Assembly: GCA_039818945.1 (NCBI GenBank) | Contig: JBCBSZ010000014.1 | Span: forward strand, 1-64,000 | Reading direction: 5' to 3' | Length of the DNA stretch: 64,000 nucleotides | From: JBCBSZ01 sp039818945 | GTDB lineage: Bacteria > Actinomycetota > Acidimicrobiia > Acidimicrobiales > Poriferisodalaceae | Shown: one piece after another, positions 9,271 to 17,880 of the stretch | Layout of the letters: each line of letters starts with the position of its first letter | Position numbering within the stretch: position 1 is the stretch's first letter | The notes under the pieces: generated by a model | Told to the model about the DNA's origin: nothing | Seen by the model: the letters and a program-made list of their open reading frames with translations, nothing else | Databases searched by the model: none | Made by a program: the position numbers and the translations under genes

Positions 9271-9552
9271 TCATCCGATCAACACGGTCGGCGCCCCGAC
9301 CACGATCGGTGCGCCGCAGCCGGACATGTCGCCCATGCGCAGGGCGGGGAACCCGCCGACCGTGACGGTGAGCGATCCCATCGGGAACGGGGTCGGTGGG
9401 TGGGGCGGGAGTCCGGGGAACGAGCAGGTGTGGATCGTGGACGGGCCGACCACGGCGGCGGGCATGCCGCCGATCAGCACCGTCGGCACGCCGGCACCCG
9501 TGATGACGCCCGGGTGTCCCGTCGGGTCGCCGATGCGAGCTGCTGGTGGCAT
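9271..9552 (-). CDS. PAAR spike-tip protein
   Basis: The 93-residue protein is built of short beta-rich repeats ('ARIGDPTGHPGVITGAG', 'VLIGGMPAAVVG', 'LTVTVGGFPALRMGDM') with His and Cys residues positioned for one metal at the cone apex. PAAR proteins sharpen the VgrG spike and can carry effectors. This one has no extension, so cargo is not fused here. The ATG at 9552 lies 12 bp after the stop of the spike gene, within the operon. Confidence 0.9.
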   Translation of the reverse strand: MPPAARIGDPTGHPGVITGAGVPTVLIGGMPAAVVGPSTIHTCSFPGLPPHPPTPFPMGSLTVTVGGFPALRMGDMSGCGAPIVVGAPTVLIG

Positions 9553-9564
9553 CTCCGTCCCTCC

Positions 9565-11391
9565 TCAGTTGATCTTCACGAGCGCGCCGGTGATCTCGGT
9601 CATGGCCGAGCCGGCGAGCTTGGACTGCGGGGCGGACACCTCGGCCTGCGCCGATCCGGTCATCTTCGCCTGGACCCCCTTGGCCTCGAAGTTGGCCCCG
9701 CCGGCGTCGACGGCGACGCCCATGCCCTTGATCGACACCGCTCCCTTCGCCTCGGCGGTGAAGTCCCCCTTCGCCGACAGCGACATCGCCCCGTCGGAGC
9801 TGATCTTCACGTCGGCGGCGGAGGTGATCTCGATGTTCCCCTCGCTGTTGACGAGGATCGTGGTCTGCTCACCGTCGAGGTGGACGCCCATCTTCGACTC
9901 GGCCACCTCGATGAGGATCGAGCCCTTCTCGTCGTCGAGGGTGACCTGGTGGCCGGTGCGCGAGACGATCGTGCGCCGCATGATCTCCTTCTCCACCCGG
10001 AGGCCGGGTGGCATCTTGTCGGTGCCGTTGTGCAGACCGCCGAGCACGTAGGGCAGGCGCACGTCGCCGTGGTGGAACGCGACGAGCACCTCGTCGTGCA
10101 CCTCGGGCCGGAAGACGATGCCGCGGTCCGGCCCGCCACCGGGCATCACGATCCGGGCCCACGGCGACACGGCCTGCTCGCCCAGCCAGGGGAAGCTGAC
10201 CTTCACACGGCCGAGCTGCTCGGGATCGTCGATGTCGCTCACCACCCCCGGGACGACGCCGTTCACGTCGGGCACGGGCGAGCCGAGCCCGGCTCCGGCG
10301 ACGCCGTACAGCGAGCGCTGCTGGTGCCCCGAGACGCGGAAGGTCGTGCGGTAGCCCACCTCGGGCGAGATCGTGTGCCGGCAGGAGGTCAGCGTGTACT
10401 TGCCGTCGAAGGGCTGACCCAGGCCCGAGACGCTCACGGCCCGACCTGCCCGCAGCTCCGGGTCGCCGTCGGTGACCCCCTCGAGCTCGGCGGCCACGCT
10501 GCCGAGCTGCTCGACGATCGACTTCGCCGCAGCGTTGGCCGTCTCGACGTTGTCGACCGGCAGGTCGGACCGCACGAGCGTGGCGCCGCCGAGATCGCGG
10601 GCGACCGCCGCCGGGTCGACGCCGCTCTGGTGGGTCGTCGCCTTCTTGGCCTTGGCCTCGCCGACGACCTCCTTCTTGGTCTTCGGGTCCCAGCCCCTGA
10701 CCTCGACGTCGCCGACCTGGTCGGCACCGTTCATCGTCGCCCGCAGCCGCAGCAGGTTGCGGCCGGCCACGAGCTGCCGGGCCGTCGCGGTGTCGGGTGA
10801 CGCCTCGCCGGGTGCCTCCGCAGCGTCGTTCGGCTCCCGGAAGCTCAGCTTGTCGTCATCGTCGACGACCACCTCGTGGCCGCCCTCGGCGGCGAGCTCG
10901 CTGAGGAAGTCCCAGTCGGAGCGGTTCCACTGGACCAGCGACTCGTGCACGGCGTTGAGCGAACCGGTCTCGCCGACGCTCAGACCATGCCGCTTGGCGA
11001 CCTTGGTGACGACGTCGCCGACGGTCATGTCCAGGTGCGTCTCGGTGAGCGAGCCCCGCTGCAGGCGGTGCGTCTTGTCGTAGCCGCGGATGATCGTGCT
11101 GACCCGCTCGCCGTCGACGTCCATCTCGAGCGCCGTGATCTCGCCGACGAAGATCGGGCCGCCCGACGCCTCGGTCTCGGTCTTGACCCGGATCTCGAGC
11201 TTCCCGCCGAGCTTCGCGCCGGTGTCGCCGATCGCCGCCCGAGCCGCGTCGTCCAGCACGACGATCGCGGCGTCGGGGAGGTTGACCTCGTCCTCGACGA
11301 TCACGTCGGTCACGCGGGCGGCGACGTCCTGGGAGAGCTCGGTCCCGTCGACGAGGATCCGGAACGAGACGGCGGCCTGCTGCTCGCTCAT
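9565..11391 (-). CDS. CIS central spike protein, VgrG/gp27-gp5-like
   Basis: The product has 608 residues. Residues 1-400 correspond to the gp27-like hub, with 'VVTKVAKRHGLSVGE' and a late-control-gene-D-like segment 'SLVQWNRSDWDFLSELA'. Residues 420-500 form the gp5 OB fold ('GVVSDIDDPEQLGRVKVSFP', 'VFRPEVHDEVLVAFHHGD'). The C-terminus is a beta-helical run rich in Gly, Ala and Lys. This is Afp8/Pvc8-like and forms the trimeric needle under the PAAR tip. I chose the ATG at 11391 because it overlaps the TGA of the LysM gene. The longer open frame upstream is non-coding shadow. Confidence 0.88.
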   Translation of the reverse strand: MSEQQAAVSFRILVDGTELSQDVAARVTDVIVEDEVNLPDAAIVVLDDAARAAIGDTGAKLGGKLEIRVKTETEASGGPIFVGEITALEMDVDGERVSTIIRGYDKTHRLQRGSLTETHLDMTVGDVVTKVAKRHGLSVGETGSLNAVHESLVQWNRSDWDFLSELAAEGGHEVVVDDDDKLSFREPNDAAEAPGEASPDTATARQLVAGRNLLRLRATMNGADQVGDVEVRGWDPKTKKEVVGEAKAKKATTHQSGVDPAAVARDLGGATLVRSDLPVDNVETANAAAKSIVEQLGSVAAELEGVTDGDPELRAGRAVSVSGLGQPFDGKYTLTSCRHTISPEVGYRTTFRVSGHQQRSLYGVAGAGLGSPVPDVNGVVPGVVSDIDDPEQLGRVKVSFPWLGEQAVSPWARIVMPGGGPDRGIVFRPEVHDEVLVAFHHGDVRLPYVLGGLHNGTDKMPPGLRVEKEIMRRTIVSRTGHQVTLDDEKGSILIEVAESKMGVHLDGEQTTILVNSEGNIEITSAADVKISSDGAMSLSAKGDFTAEAKGAVSIKGMGVAVDAGGANFEAKGVQAKMTGSAQAEVSAPQSKLAGSAMTEITGALVKIN

Positions 11392-12113
11392 CGGAGCATC
11401 CTCGCTGCGTCGCCGGGCGAGGGCACGAGGAGGTAGGCGCCCAGCTCGAGTCGGGCCGGATCGTCGATCTCGTTCGCCTCGGCGATGGCCCGCCACATGG
11501 TCGGGTCGCCGTAGTGCCGATGGGCGATCGAGGCGAGCGAGTCGCCCAGCGTCACCCGATGGGACCGGTCGATGCGCGGCGTGAACGACGTCGGGTTCTG
11601 CTTCGGCCAGGTGCCAGAGAAGACCGACAGGCCCACCGAGCACACCGCCCGGATCGGCACCCCCTCGGCCGAGAACATCGTGAACTTCGCCGAGACCGAG
11701 CTGGCGACGGCCAGGAACCGCCGGTCACCCCACACGAACTCCAGGACCGGCGGGAAGGGTCGGTCGTCGAGGGTGCCGGGTGCCGGCTGGACGCAGGCGA
11801 GGAGGTGGTCGACCTGGTCGAGCAGCGGCATGTCCGAGCCCGAACCGGGTCGGGTCGGCTCGTCGAGGAACACCTCGAGCGTCATCTTCGCCGGGCCGCT
11901 GCCCTTGTACTGCGGTGGCCGGACGCCCTGGGCCGAGGCCTTGCTCTCCCACGAGGCCTGGGCCTGGACGGCGTACTCCTTCGGGTTGAACTGCAGCTTG
12001 ATCTCGGCGATCGAGTCGCCCTTGCGGACGTTGCTGTCGGACAGGTTCGGCTTGAAGATGCCCAGCACGGCGCGGTCGGCACGCCGCTGGTCGATCACCC
12101 CGGTCTCGGTCAT
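11388..12113 (-). CDS. CIS hub protein with C-terminal LysM domain
   Basis: The 241-residue product is of the Afp7/Pvc7 type. Its N-terminal part is 'LQFNPKEYAVQAQASWESK', typical of phage tube-initiator/hub proteins. The last 50 residues form a LysM-like fold ('VTLGDSLASIAHRHYGDPTM', 'LELGAYLLVPSPG'). In CIS and phages such LysM proteins connect the hub to the inner tube. The ATG at 12113 overlaps the upstream stop (TGATG), and the end overlaps the spike gene by four bases, so the genes should be made in fixed ratio. Confidence 0.85.
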   Translation of the reverse strand: MTETGVIDQRRADRAVLGIFKPNLSDSNVRKGDSIAEIKLQFNPKEYAVQAQASWESKASAQGVRPPQYKGSGPAKMTLEVFLDEPTRPGSGSDMPLLDQVDHLLACVQPAPGTLDDRPFPPVLEFVWGDRRFLAVASSVSAKFTMFSAEGVPIRAVCSVGLSVFSGTWPKQNPTSFTPRIDRSHRVTLGDSLASIAHRHYGDPTMWRAIAEANEIDDPARLELGAYLLVPSPGDAARMLR

Positions 12114-12601
12114 CAGCTCTGCCCGAACCCGTGGTGGGCGAGCTCGAGCGACTCCGTGGCCGCCTTCGCCGAGTCGAGGGAGAACGACGGTCCCTGCCAC
12201 TTCACCAGCACGACGTCGTTGAGGGTCCACGTCGCGAGGTCCGGGCCCGACGGTTGGGTGGCGGTGATGGTCGCGGTGCGGCGCACGCCGGGGTCGTTCA
12301 TCGCGGCGAAGAGCATCGCGATGTTCTGCGAGTGCGAGTTCACGACCCGGGTGAGCTTGATATTGGGGTACGTGACCCGTCCCGGGAGGTGGAACACGTA
12401 GCCGTTGGTGCCGCCCTCCTCCCGCTTCTCGATGGCGACGTCGGCGCCGAGCCCCTCGCATCCCGAGAAGAGCCCGATGTTGATGCCGAACACGGTCACC
12501 TTGAAGAACTGCGTCCGGCCCGCGATGTAGCGGGGGCCGGCATCGACGGTGCTCGTCACCGACTGGTTGTAGTTGTTCGCTGCCTGGTCACCCGAGATCA
12601 T
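12113..12601 (-). CDS. CIS inner tube protein 2, gp19 family
   Basis: The 162-residue product carries the gp19/Afp5-like tube pattern: 'FKVTVFGINIGLFSGCEGLG', 'EEGGTNGYVFHLPGRVTYPN' and 'IKLTRVV'. It differs from the first tube protein (15762-16208) by a longer N-terminus and the 'EEGGTNG' loop. By analogy with Afp it probably forms the first tube ring above the spike. It lies between the disordered protein and the LysM hub gene. Confidence 0.85.
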   Translation of the reverse strand: MISGDQAANNYNQSVTSTVDAGPRYIAGRTQFFKVTVFGINIGLFSGCEGLGADVAIEKREEGGTNGYVFHLPGRVTYPNIKLTRVVNSHSQNIAMLFAAMNDPGVRRTATITATQPSGPDLATWTLNDVVLVKWQGPSFSLDSAKAATESLELAHHGFGQS

Positions 12602-12604
12602 CGG

Positions 12605-15181
12605 TCACCACCTCCGGTCGATCAGCCGGCCGCTCCGCTCCCGGTCGAGGAGCAGCTCCCGCCGCAACCTCCACTGGACGCGGTCGTAGATCCGCTCGAC
12701 GAGCGCTTCGTCGGAGCCCTCGCCCTCCGCCTCCTCGCCGGCTGCCTCCCCGCTCGCCTCCTGGGCCGCAGGCGCCTCCTCGCGCTGGAGGGTCGTCACC
12801 GACGTCGACGAGGACGTCGGTGCTGCGGGCGGGCCGGGCTCGGCGGCGTGGCGCTGCACGACCGGGTCGTTCGCGGGCGGCTCGACGGGACCGGGTTCGC
12901 CGAACGAGCCGAGCGCCGAGCCGTCGTGATCGACCATCGTGAGGTCGGCGGGCAGCTCGAAGGTCCGCTCCGCGACGAGCGGCGAGGCCATCTCGCGAGC
13001 CGCGCCCTGCGGCGGCGAAAGGAAGCTCGACGATCCGTCGACGTGGCGCTGCAGCATCGGGACCTGGAGGCCGCTGCCGCCGTGGACATGGCCGAGTTGG
13101 GTTTCGGCGGCGGGCGGAGCCACCCCCGCCCCCAACGCCGCGGAGGCGAACCCGACGCCGTCGCTCGCCGTCATCATCGACTCGACCGGACGACCCGGTG
13201 GGGGTGGCGCGCCGAGCATCGGCGGTGCGAGCGGTGACGAGGTCGGGGCGCCGGCGAACCGCTGGACCGTCGGGCTCCCCGGTGACGGGGTGGCCGTCGT
13301 CGCCGCGGGAGCGGTGACCGGATCCGGCGAGGCACCGCTGCGGCCCGTCGACCCGCCGCCGAGCGGCGTCGGGAGGGAGCCGATCGTGCCGTCCATGGCC
13401 CGCTGGGAGACGATCGGGCGCACGACCGAGGGAGCGGGGGTCGCACGCTGCACCGGCTGCCAGGACGTGGTGCCACCGCCGACCGGGGTGAGCGCCGGCG
13501 GCTCGAGCACGGGATCACCGATGGCCGCGTCGCCGTCGTCGAGAGCTCGCTGGATCGGTGGCGTCGACGGTGCGAGTGGCGTCTCGGGTTCGTGGTCGGG
13601 CGGGCTGCCGGTGTCCGCGGTCGGCATGAGCGCGCGCTCCCCGACCAGCGGCACCTCGACGGGGTCAGCTCCGGGGTCGGGGTGGGCCTCGTCCGGCATC
13701 GGCGCTTCGTCCGGCCCCGACCCCTCGTCCGGCCGGCTCGCCGTCGGATCATCGACCTCCGGCGCAGCCGGGCCCGGCGACTCGGCGACGCCGCGCTGGA
13801 GGCCGGGCTGGACCGGCGCGACCGGGGTCGGGGCCGAGGACGTCGGTGTGGACCACTCGCCGACCACGTGCGATGTGGCCGGGGCGGTGGGGTGGGCGTC
13901 TCGTGCGGGCGGCGAGTCGGCGGAGGTCGCCCGAGGCGCGGGAGGGCGGCCGGACTCCGACCCCTCGGCGCTGCGCTGCACCAGTGGGGCGCCCAGGCCG
14001 AGCGGCCGGGCGGTGGGTGATGGCGTCCCGGCGATCGTGGGTCGGATCTCGGTCGGCTCGGACGGCGCTGCGTCTCCGCGCCCCGGTGCCGTGATCGGGT
14101 CGCCGTCCGACGGCGCGGTGGACGGCGCCGCGGTCGACGGTGGCTGCGGGGCCGGCGTCTCGGCGAGATCCGGCCCGATCAGCTCGGAGGTGCCCAGCAG
14201 CGGTCGCTCCTCCGGCACCGGGGCCTCGACGGTCGGCGCTGCCCGCTGCTCGACGGGCCCACCCTCGGGAGCCGGCGGCGCCTCGGCAGGCAGGTCGATG
14301 CCTCCACCGTCGGGAGACGGCGGCGTCGCGGCGGACAGGTCGACGTTCCCGGCGTCGGGGGAGACCGCGGCCGGAGGCACCTCGTCCGACGCAGATCGCT
14401 GGATCGGGAAGGTGGTGGACCGGACCTCGGTCGGTTCGGGCCCGCGGGCCTCGGTCTCCGGCGCGGGTCGCGAGGCGAGCGGCGACGGCGGCGGGGTGGT
14501 GGGCACCGGTGAGGTGCCCGAGGTGGCCCGCTGCACGGCGACATCATCACCGTCGCCGGCGAGGTCCAGGGTGGGAGCGACCGCTGAATCCTCGACGCCG
14601 ACCGTCGACCGCATCTCCACGTCGGCCGTCTCGTCGAGGACGGGACCAGCGTCGACGGGTGCGGGCGGGACGGGCTCGGCTGCCGGGGGCGCCGGCGGGA
14701 CGGGCGGTTCGATGGTCGGAACGGGGCGGGGGGCACCGCGCGAGGTCGTCGGCGCCGAGACGACCGACCGCTGGACCGGTGGGGCCGGCGTGGCCACGGT
14801 CAGGACCGAGCGCGGCATCCACGAGCGCGACCTGCTCGCCTGCGGTACCTCGACGTCGCCGACCTGCTCGGGGGCGGGCGGTGCAGGATCGGGATCGTCG
14901 ACCACGCCGGGTCGGATGACCCCGATCGGGCCGTGGTCGTCGACGAGGTGGCCGAGCTGACCCAGCGTCGACGGGTTGCGATAGCTGGCGAGCCAGCCGT
15001 CGCCCTGTCGCTGGACGACGCCGATGTCGCTGCGGATCGCGACCGGTGCCGGCTCCGACCGTCGCCAATCCGACGGCGGGGCGCGATGGACCTCGCCGCG
15101 CTGCGGCTCGGGATCGGCGGCGGGTGCGGGTGTCGCCGCGTCCGCGCTCGGTTCGCTCCTGCCGAACGGCCACCACCTCAT
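12605..15181 (-). CDS. Long disordered CIS protein with repeated [VIL]QR motifs
   Basis: The 858-residue product is dominated by Pro, Ala, Ser and Gly and looks intrinsically disordered. About a dozen [VIL]QR tripeptides are spread along it ('VVQRQG', 'PVQRSV', 'FPIQRSA', 'PLVQRSA', 'PPIQRAL', 'MLQRHVD', 'VVQRHAA', 'TLQREE' and others). They recall the 'MQRRAGNRAV' motif of the neighbouring cargo protein. Only the ends look folded: an N-terminal 'MRWWPFGRS' and a C-terminal helical segment 'ALVERIYDRVQWRLRRELLL'. The gene sits where eCIS clusters carry a tape-measure or cargo-loading protein. I cannot assign a known function. Confidence 0.7.
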   Translation of the reverse strand: MRWWPFGRSEPSADAATPAPAADPEPQRGEVHRAPPSDWRRSEPAPVAIRSDIGVVQRQGDGWLASYRNPSTLGQLGHLVDDHGPIGVIRPGVVDDPDPAPPAPEQVGDVEVPQASRSRSWMPRSVLTVATPAPPVQRSVVSAPTTSRGAPRPVPTIEPPVPPAPPAAEPVPPAPVDAGPVLDETADVEMRSTVGVEDSAVAPTLDLAGDGDDVAVQRATSGTSPVPTTPPPSPLASRPAPETEARGPEPTEVRSTTFPIQRSASDEVPPAAVSPDAGNVDLSAATPPSPDGGGIDLPAEAPPAPEGGPVEQRAAPTVEAPVPEERPLLGTSELIGPDLAETPAPQPPSTAAPSTAPSDGDPITAPGRGDAAPSEPTEIRPTIAGTPSPTARPLGLGAPLVQRSAEGSESGRPPAPRATSADSPPARDAHPTAPATSHVVGEWSTPTSSAPTPVAPVQPGLQRGVAESPGPAAPEVDDPTASRPDEGSGPDEAPMPDEAHPDPGADPVEVPLVGERALMPTADTGSPPDHEPETPLAPSTPPIQRALDDGDAAIGDPVLEPPALTPVGGGTTSWQPVQRATPAPSVVRPIVSQRAMDGTIGSLPTPLGGGSTGRSGASPDPVTAPAATTATPSPGSPTVQRFAGAPTSSPLAPPMLGAPPPPGRPVESMMTASDGVGFASAALGAGVAPPAAETQLGHVHGGSGLQVPMLQRHVDGSSSFLSPPQGAAREMASPLVAERTFELPADLTMVDHDGSALGSFGEPGPVEPPANDPVVQRHAAEPGPPAAPTSSSTSVTTLQREEAPAAQEASGEAAGEEAEGEGSDEALVERIYDRVQWRLRRELLLDRERSGRLIDRRW

Positions 15182-15187
15182 GGGCCG

Positions 15188-15343
15188 CTACCGCTTCGTG
15201 CCGGCTGCGTCGAGACGCCCGATCTCGCCGATGAACCGACGACGAACCCCGTGCTCGAGATCGAGCAGATCGTCGAGTGACCAGTGGCAGTGGAACGCCA
15301 GGTAGGCCATCTCGCGATACAGCTCGTCACCCGAGCACGTCAT
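15188..15343 (-). CDS. Small CIS-associated protein, DUF6760-like
   Basis: This protein of 51 residues contains 'REMAYLAFHCHWSLDDLLDL', followed by 'EHGVRRRFIGEI'. The pattern aromatic-HxHW-S-LDxLLDLEH matches tiny proteins found between tube and hub genes in many CIS operons. I recall such proteins as DUF6760, but this was not checked. The ATG at 15343 overlaps the previous stop as ATGA, so the 68-residue open frame extending upstream is not the real start. A structural or assembly role is probable, and the mechanism is unknown. Confidence 0.65.
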   Translation of the reverse strand: MTCSGDELYREMAYLAFHCHWSLDDLLDLEHGVRRRFIGEIGRLDAAGTKR

Positions 15344-15762
15344 GATCCCCCCGGGCGACCACCGGCCAGATCGACCGTGAACTCGTGTCGGCACGACGGG
15401 CAGGCGATGCCCAGGTGGGTGTGACCCTCGGTGTTGACCTGCCGGTAGAGGTCCTGGAGGAAGGCGAGATCGGAGGCGTAGAGGTTCTCGATGTGACCGG
15501 CGTGCACATCGGTGATCGAGCCGATCTGCTCGACGACCCGTCCCAGCAGCACCACCGTGAGGTACGCCGGGTTCTCCTTGACCCGGTCGTCGGCGAGCGG
15601 GACGAGCTCGTCGCGGGCCGTCGCCAGCCGCATCCGACCGTGGCGGTGGAGCTCGCCGCTGGCGTCGCGGAACCCGCGCGGCAGCTCGAACTCGACGTCG
15701 CCGCTGAACGCCGCGTCGGTGGACTCCTCGACGGTCGGAGGCGGGGCGAAGGTCCGCTGCAT
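15340..15762 (-). CDS. CIS tail assembly-type protein with C-terminal CxxC
   Basis: The 140-residue product has an N-terminal beta part ('VEFELPRGFRDASGELHRHG'). A helical middle part ('AYLTVVLLGRVVEQIGSITD', 'IENLYASDLAFLQDLYRQVN') follows. It ends in 'GIACPSCRHEF', a half zinc ribbon. The helical core is conserved in actinobacterial CIS operons and resembles phage tail assembly chaperones. Only one CxxC with one His is visible, so metal binding would need dimerisation. It overlaps the tube gene upstream by one base and the 51-residue gene downstream by four. Confidence 0.65.
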   Translation of the reverse strand: MQRTFAPPPTVEESTDAAFSGDVEFELPRGFRDASGELHRHGRMRLATARDELVPLADDRVKENPAYLTVVLLGRVVEQIGSITDVHAGHIENLYASDLAFLQDLYRQVNTEGHTHLGIACPSCRHEFTVDLAGGRPGGS

Positions 15763-16208
15763 CAGGCCTCCGGCTTCATCTCTTCGTACGTCACCGTCAG
15801 CTTCTCGGTGAGGACGTTCGTGTCACCGGCCTTGAGCGAGCCGATCTCGAGCGTCTTCGGCCAGGCGTTGGTCAGCGAGTACCGCTTGATCGGGTTGCCC
15901 TCGTAGTCGAAGACGATGATCGAGCCGTTCTTGCGGGCCTCACCCATCTGCCCGAAGCACGACGTCTCGATCCAATCCTCGAAGCTGCTGTCGTCGGTGA
16001 GGCCCCGCGTGAGCGTGACCTCGCCCGCCTTGGGGCGGCCCGGCAGCTTCTTGATGACGTACTGGCCGTCCGGCGTGTTCTCCTTGAGCTCGATGACGTC
16101 CTGCTCGATCTTGAGGCCGGAGACCTCCTGGATCGCCTTGATCTGGATGCCGTCGAAGTCCAGGCCGAACGAATGCCCGACGGAGGTGTCGAAGTCAGCG
16201 AATGCCAT
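15762..16208 (-). CDS. CIS inner tube protein 1, gp19 family
   Basis: The 148-residue product starts 'MAFADFDTSVGHSFGLDFDG' and contains 'IQEVSGLKIEQDVIELKENT' and 'LPGRPKAGEVTLTRGLTDDS', the signature of the main tube subunit (Afp1/Pvc1-like, gp19 family). It polymerises into the inner tube that is propelled through the target. The gene lies 30 bp behind the sheath gene, as in nearly all CIS. The ATG at 16208 is the only sensible start. Confidence 0.9.
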   Translation of the reverse strand: MAFADFDTSVGHSFGLDFDGIQIKAIQEVSGLKIEQDVIELKENTPDGQYVIKKLPGRPKAGEVTLTRGLTDDSSFEDWIETSCFGQMGEARKNGSIIVFDYEGNPIKRYSLTNAWPKTLEIGSLKAGDTNVLTEKLTVTYEEMKPEA

Positions 16209-16238
16209 GGTGGATCCTCAGTTCCCTTCTGCTGTCTG

Positions 16239-17768
16239 TCACTCGGCCACGAGGCTCGTGCCGCCGGAGAACTGCGCCAGGCGGAAGATCACGAACTCGG
16301 CCGGCTTGACCGGCGCGACGCCGATCTCGCAGGTGACCTGCCCGAGATCGATCGCCTCGGCCGGGTTGGTCTCGTCGTCGCAGCGGACGTAGAAGGCCTC
16401 GTCCGGCGTGGCGCCGAAGAGGGCGCCCTTGCGCCACTCGTTCACGAGGAACGCGGCGACCGAGCGGCGGATCTTCGCCCACAGCGCCTGGTCGTTCGGC
16501 TCGAACACGGCCCACTGGGTGCCGAGGAGGATCGAGTCCTCCAGGTAGTTGAAGAACCGGCGGATGTTGACGTAGCGCCAGCTCGGATCGCTCGACAGCG
16601 TGCGTGCGCCCCAGACCCGAACGCCGCGGCCCGACATGGCCCGGATGCAGTTGATGCCCTCGGGGTTGAGGAGCTCCTGCTCCTTCGAGGTCAGGTGGTA
16701 CTCGAGGTCGACGGCGCCGCGGATCACCTCGTTCGCCGGGGCCTTGTGGACGCCGCGGGTGTCGTCGTTGCGGCTCCACACACCGGCGAGGTAGCCGCTC
16801 GGCGGCAGCGGGATGTTGCCGCCCGAGACCGGATCGAAGACGTCGATCCACGGGTAGTACAGGGCGGCCTGCTTCGAGTCGTAGCCCGCCTGGTCCATCC
16901 GCCAGTCCTTGACCTGCTGGGCGTTCAGGTTGTTCGGCGTGTCGAGGATCGCCATGCGATTCCCCATCAGCTCGCAGTGGGCGATGATCCCGAGCTGGAT
17001 GGCCTTGAAGCCGTCCAGGTCGACCATCCCCTGCTCGTAGGCGTACACGGCGTCGGGGACCGCGACCATCGTGATCTCCGGGATGGCCTCGAGGCCCCCG
17101 AAGCCGGTCCGGTCGGCGACGTCGCCGACGTAGTCCTCCGGCGTGATGGTGGTCGTGGCGGGCACGGGGGCGGGATCGGCGCCACCGGCCAGCTGCGAGG
17201 TGCCGAGATCCGGGATCTCCAGCTCGCTCGGCTTCACCTCGGTCTCGACCGAGACGAGCCTCGAGCGGTTGAGCGCGGTGACGATGTTGTGGCGGCCCTT
17301 CACCGGGACGGCCTCGTACTCCTCGACCTCGTCGCCGCGACGCACGGTCACGTCGACGGTGCCCTCGGCCACGTCCTCACCCTCGGGGGCCTTGAAGTCG
17401 ACGCTGATGTCGTTGCCCTGGACGCCGGGCTCGGCGGCGCTGATCTTCAGCTGACCGACTTCGGCCGAGGCGGCGGTGCCGCTGGTGGTGGTCGGCCCGC
17501 TCGACGTGCCGTTCACCCGGACGACGTAGGCCTGACCGCCGCCGTTCTGGAAGAAGCCGTAGACGGCGTGACCGAGGTAGCCCTCCTCGGACAGCTCTCC
17601 GAACGTGGCGACGAACTGGGTCCAGTTCGTGACCAGGACCGGCTGGTTGACCGGTCCGTCCTTCGCGAACCCGACGAAGGCCGCGATCGCCGTTCCGACT
17701 CCCTCGATCGGCTTCGAGCCGGAGTCGACCTCCTCGACGTACACCCCGGGGGCGAGATAGGTAGGCAT
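16239..17768 (-). CDS. CIS contractile sheath protein
   Basis: The 509-residue product begins 'MPTYLAPGVYVEEVDSGSKP', the canonical sheath opening. Other marks are 'AIAAFVGFAKDGPVNQPVLV', 'EGINCIRAMSGRGVRVWGAR' and a C-terminal interlocking arm region ('RSVAAFLVNEWRKGALFG', 'EFVIFRLAQFSGG'). It forms the helical sheath around the tube whose contraction drives firing. The in-frame upstream codons encode MEER across the Shine-Dalgarno itself (GGAGGAG), so translation starts at the ATG at 17768. Only one sheath gene is present, unlike Afp/PVC with several. Confidence 0.93.
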   Translation of the reverse strand: MPTYLAPGVYVEEVDSGSKPIEGVGTAIAAFVGFAKDGPVNQPVLVTNWTQFVATFGELSEEGYLGHAVYGFFQNGGGQAYVVRVNGTSSGPTTTSGTAASAEVGQLKISAAEPGVQGNDISVDFKAPEGEDVAEGTVDVTVRRGDEVEEYEAVPVKGRHNIVTALNRSRLVSVETEVKPSELEIPDLGTSQLAGGADPAPVPATTTITPEDYVGDVADRTGFGGLEAIPEITMVAVPDAVYAYEQGMVDLDGFKAIQLGIIAHCELMGNRMAILDTPNNLNAQQVKDWRMDQAGYDSKQAALYYPWIDVFDPVSGGNIPLPPSGYLAGVWSRNDDTRGVHKAPANEVIRGAVDLEYHLTSKEQELLNPEGINCIRAMSGRGVRVWGARTLSSDPSWRYVNIRRFFNYLEDSILLGTQWAVFEPNDQALWAKIRRSVAAFLVNEWRKGALFGATPDEAFYVRCDDETNPAEAIDLGQVTCEIGVAPVKPAEFVIFRLAQFSGGTSLVAE

Positions 17769-17880
17769 GCGCTCCTCCACAGACGACTGCTCTCACGGAC
17801 TCTGCCCCGGCGTGCCGAGGCGGGGACATGTCCGGACGGCCCAGCGGCCGGGCGAGGACGTTGCCCCGACGGGCACGACG

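Noticed and set aside
17800..17880. Hairpin CCCCG...CGGGG between sheath and DUF4255 genes as an internal terminator
   Set aside because: The stem is only five bases with an irregular interior. In DNA this GC-rich such pairs are common, and the two genes probably share a transcript.
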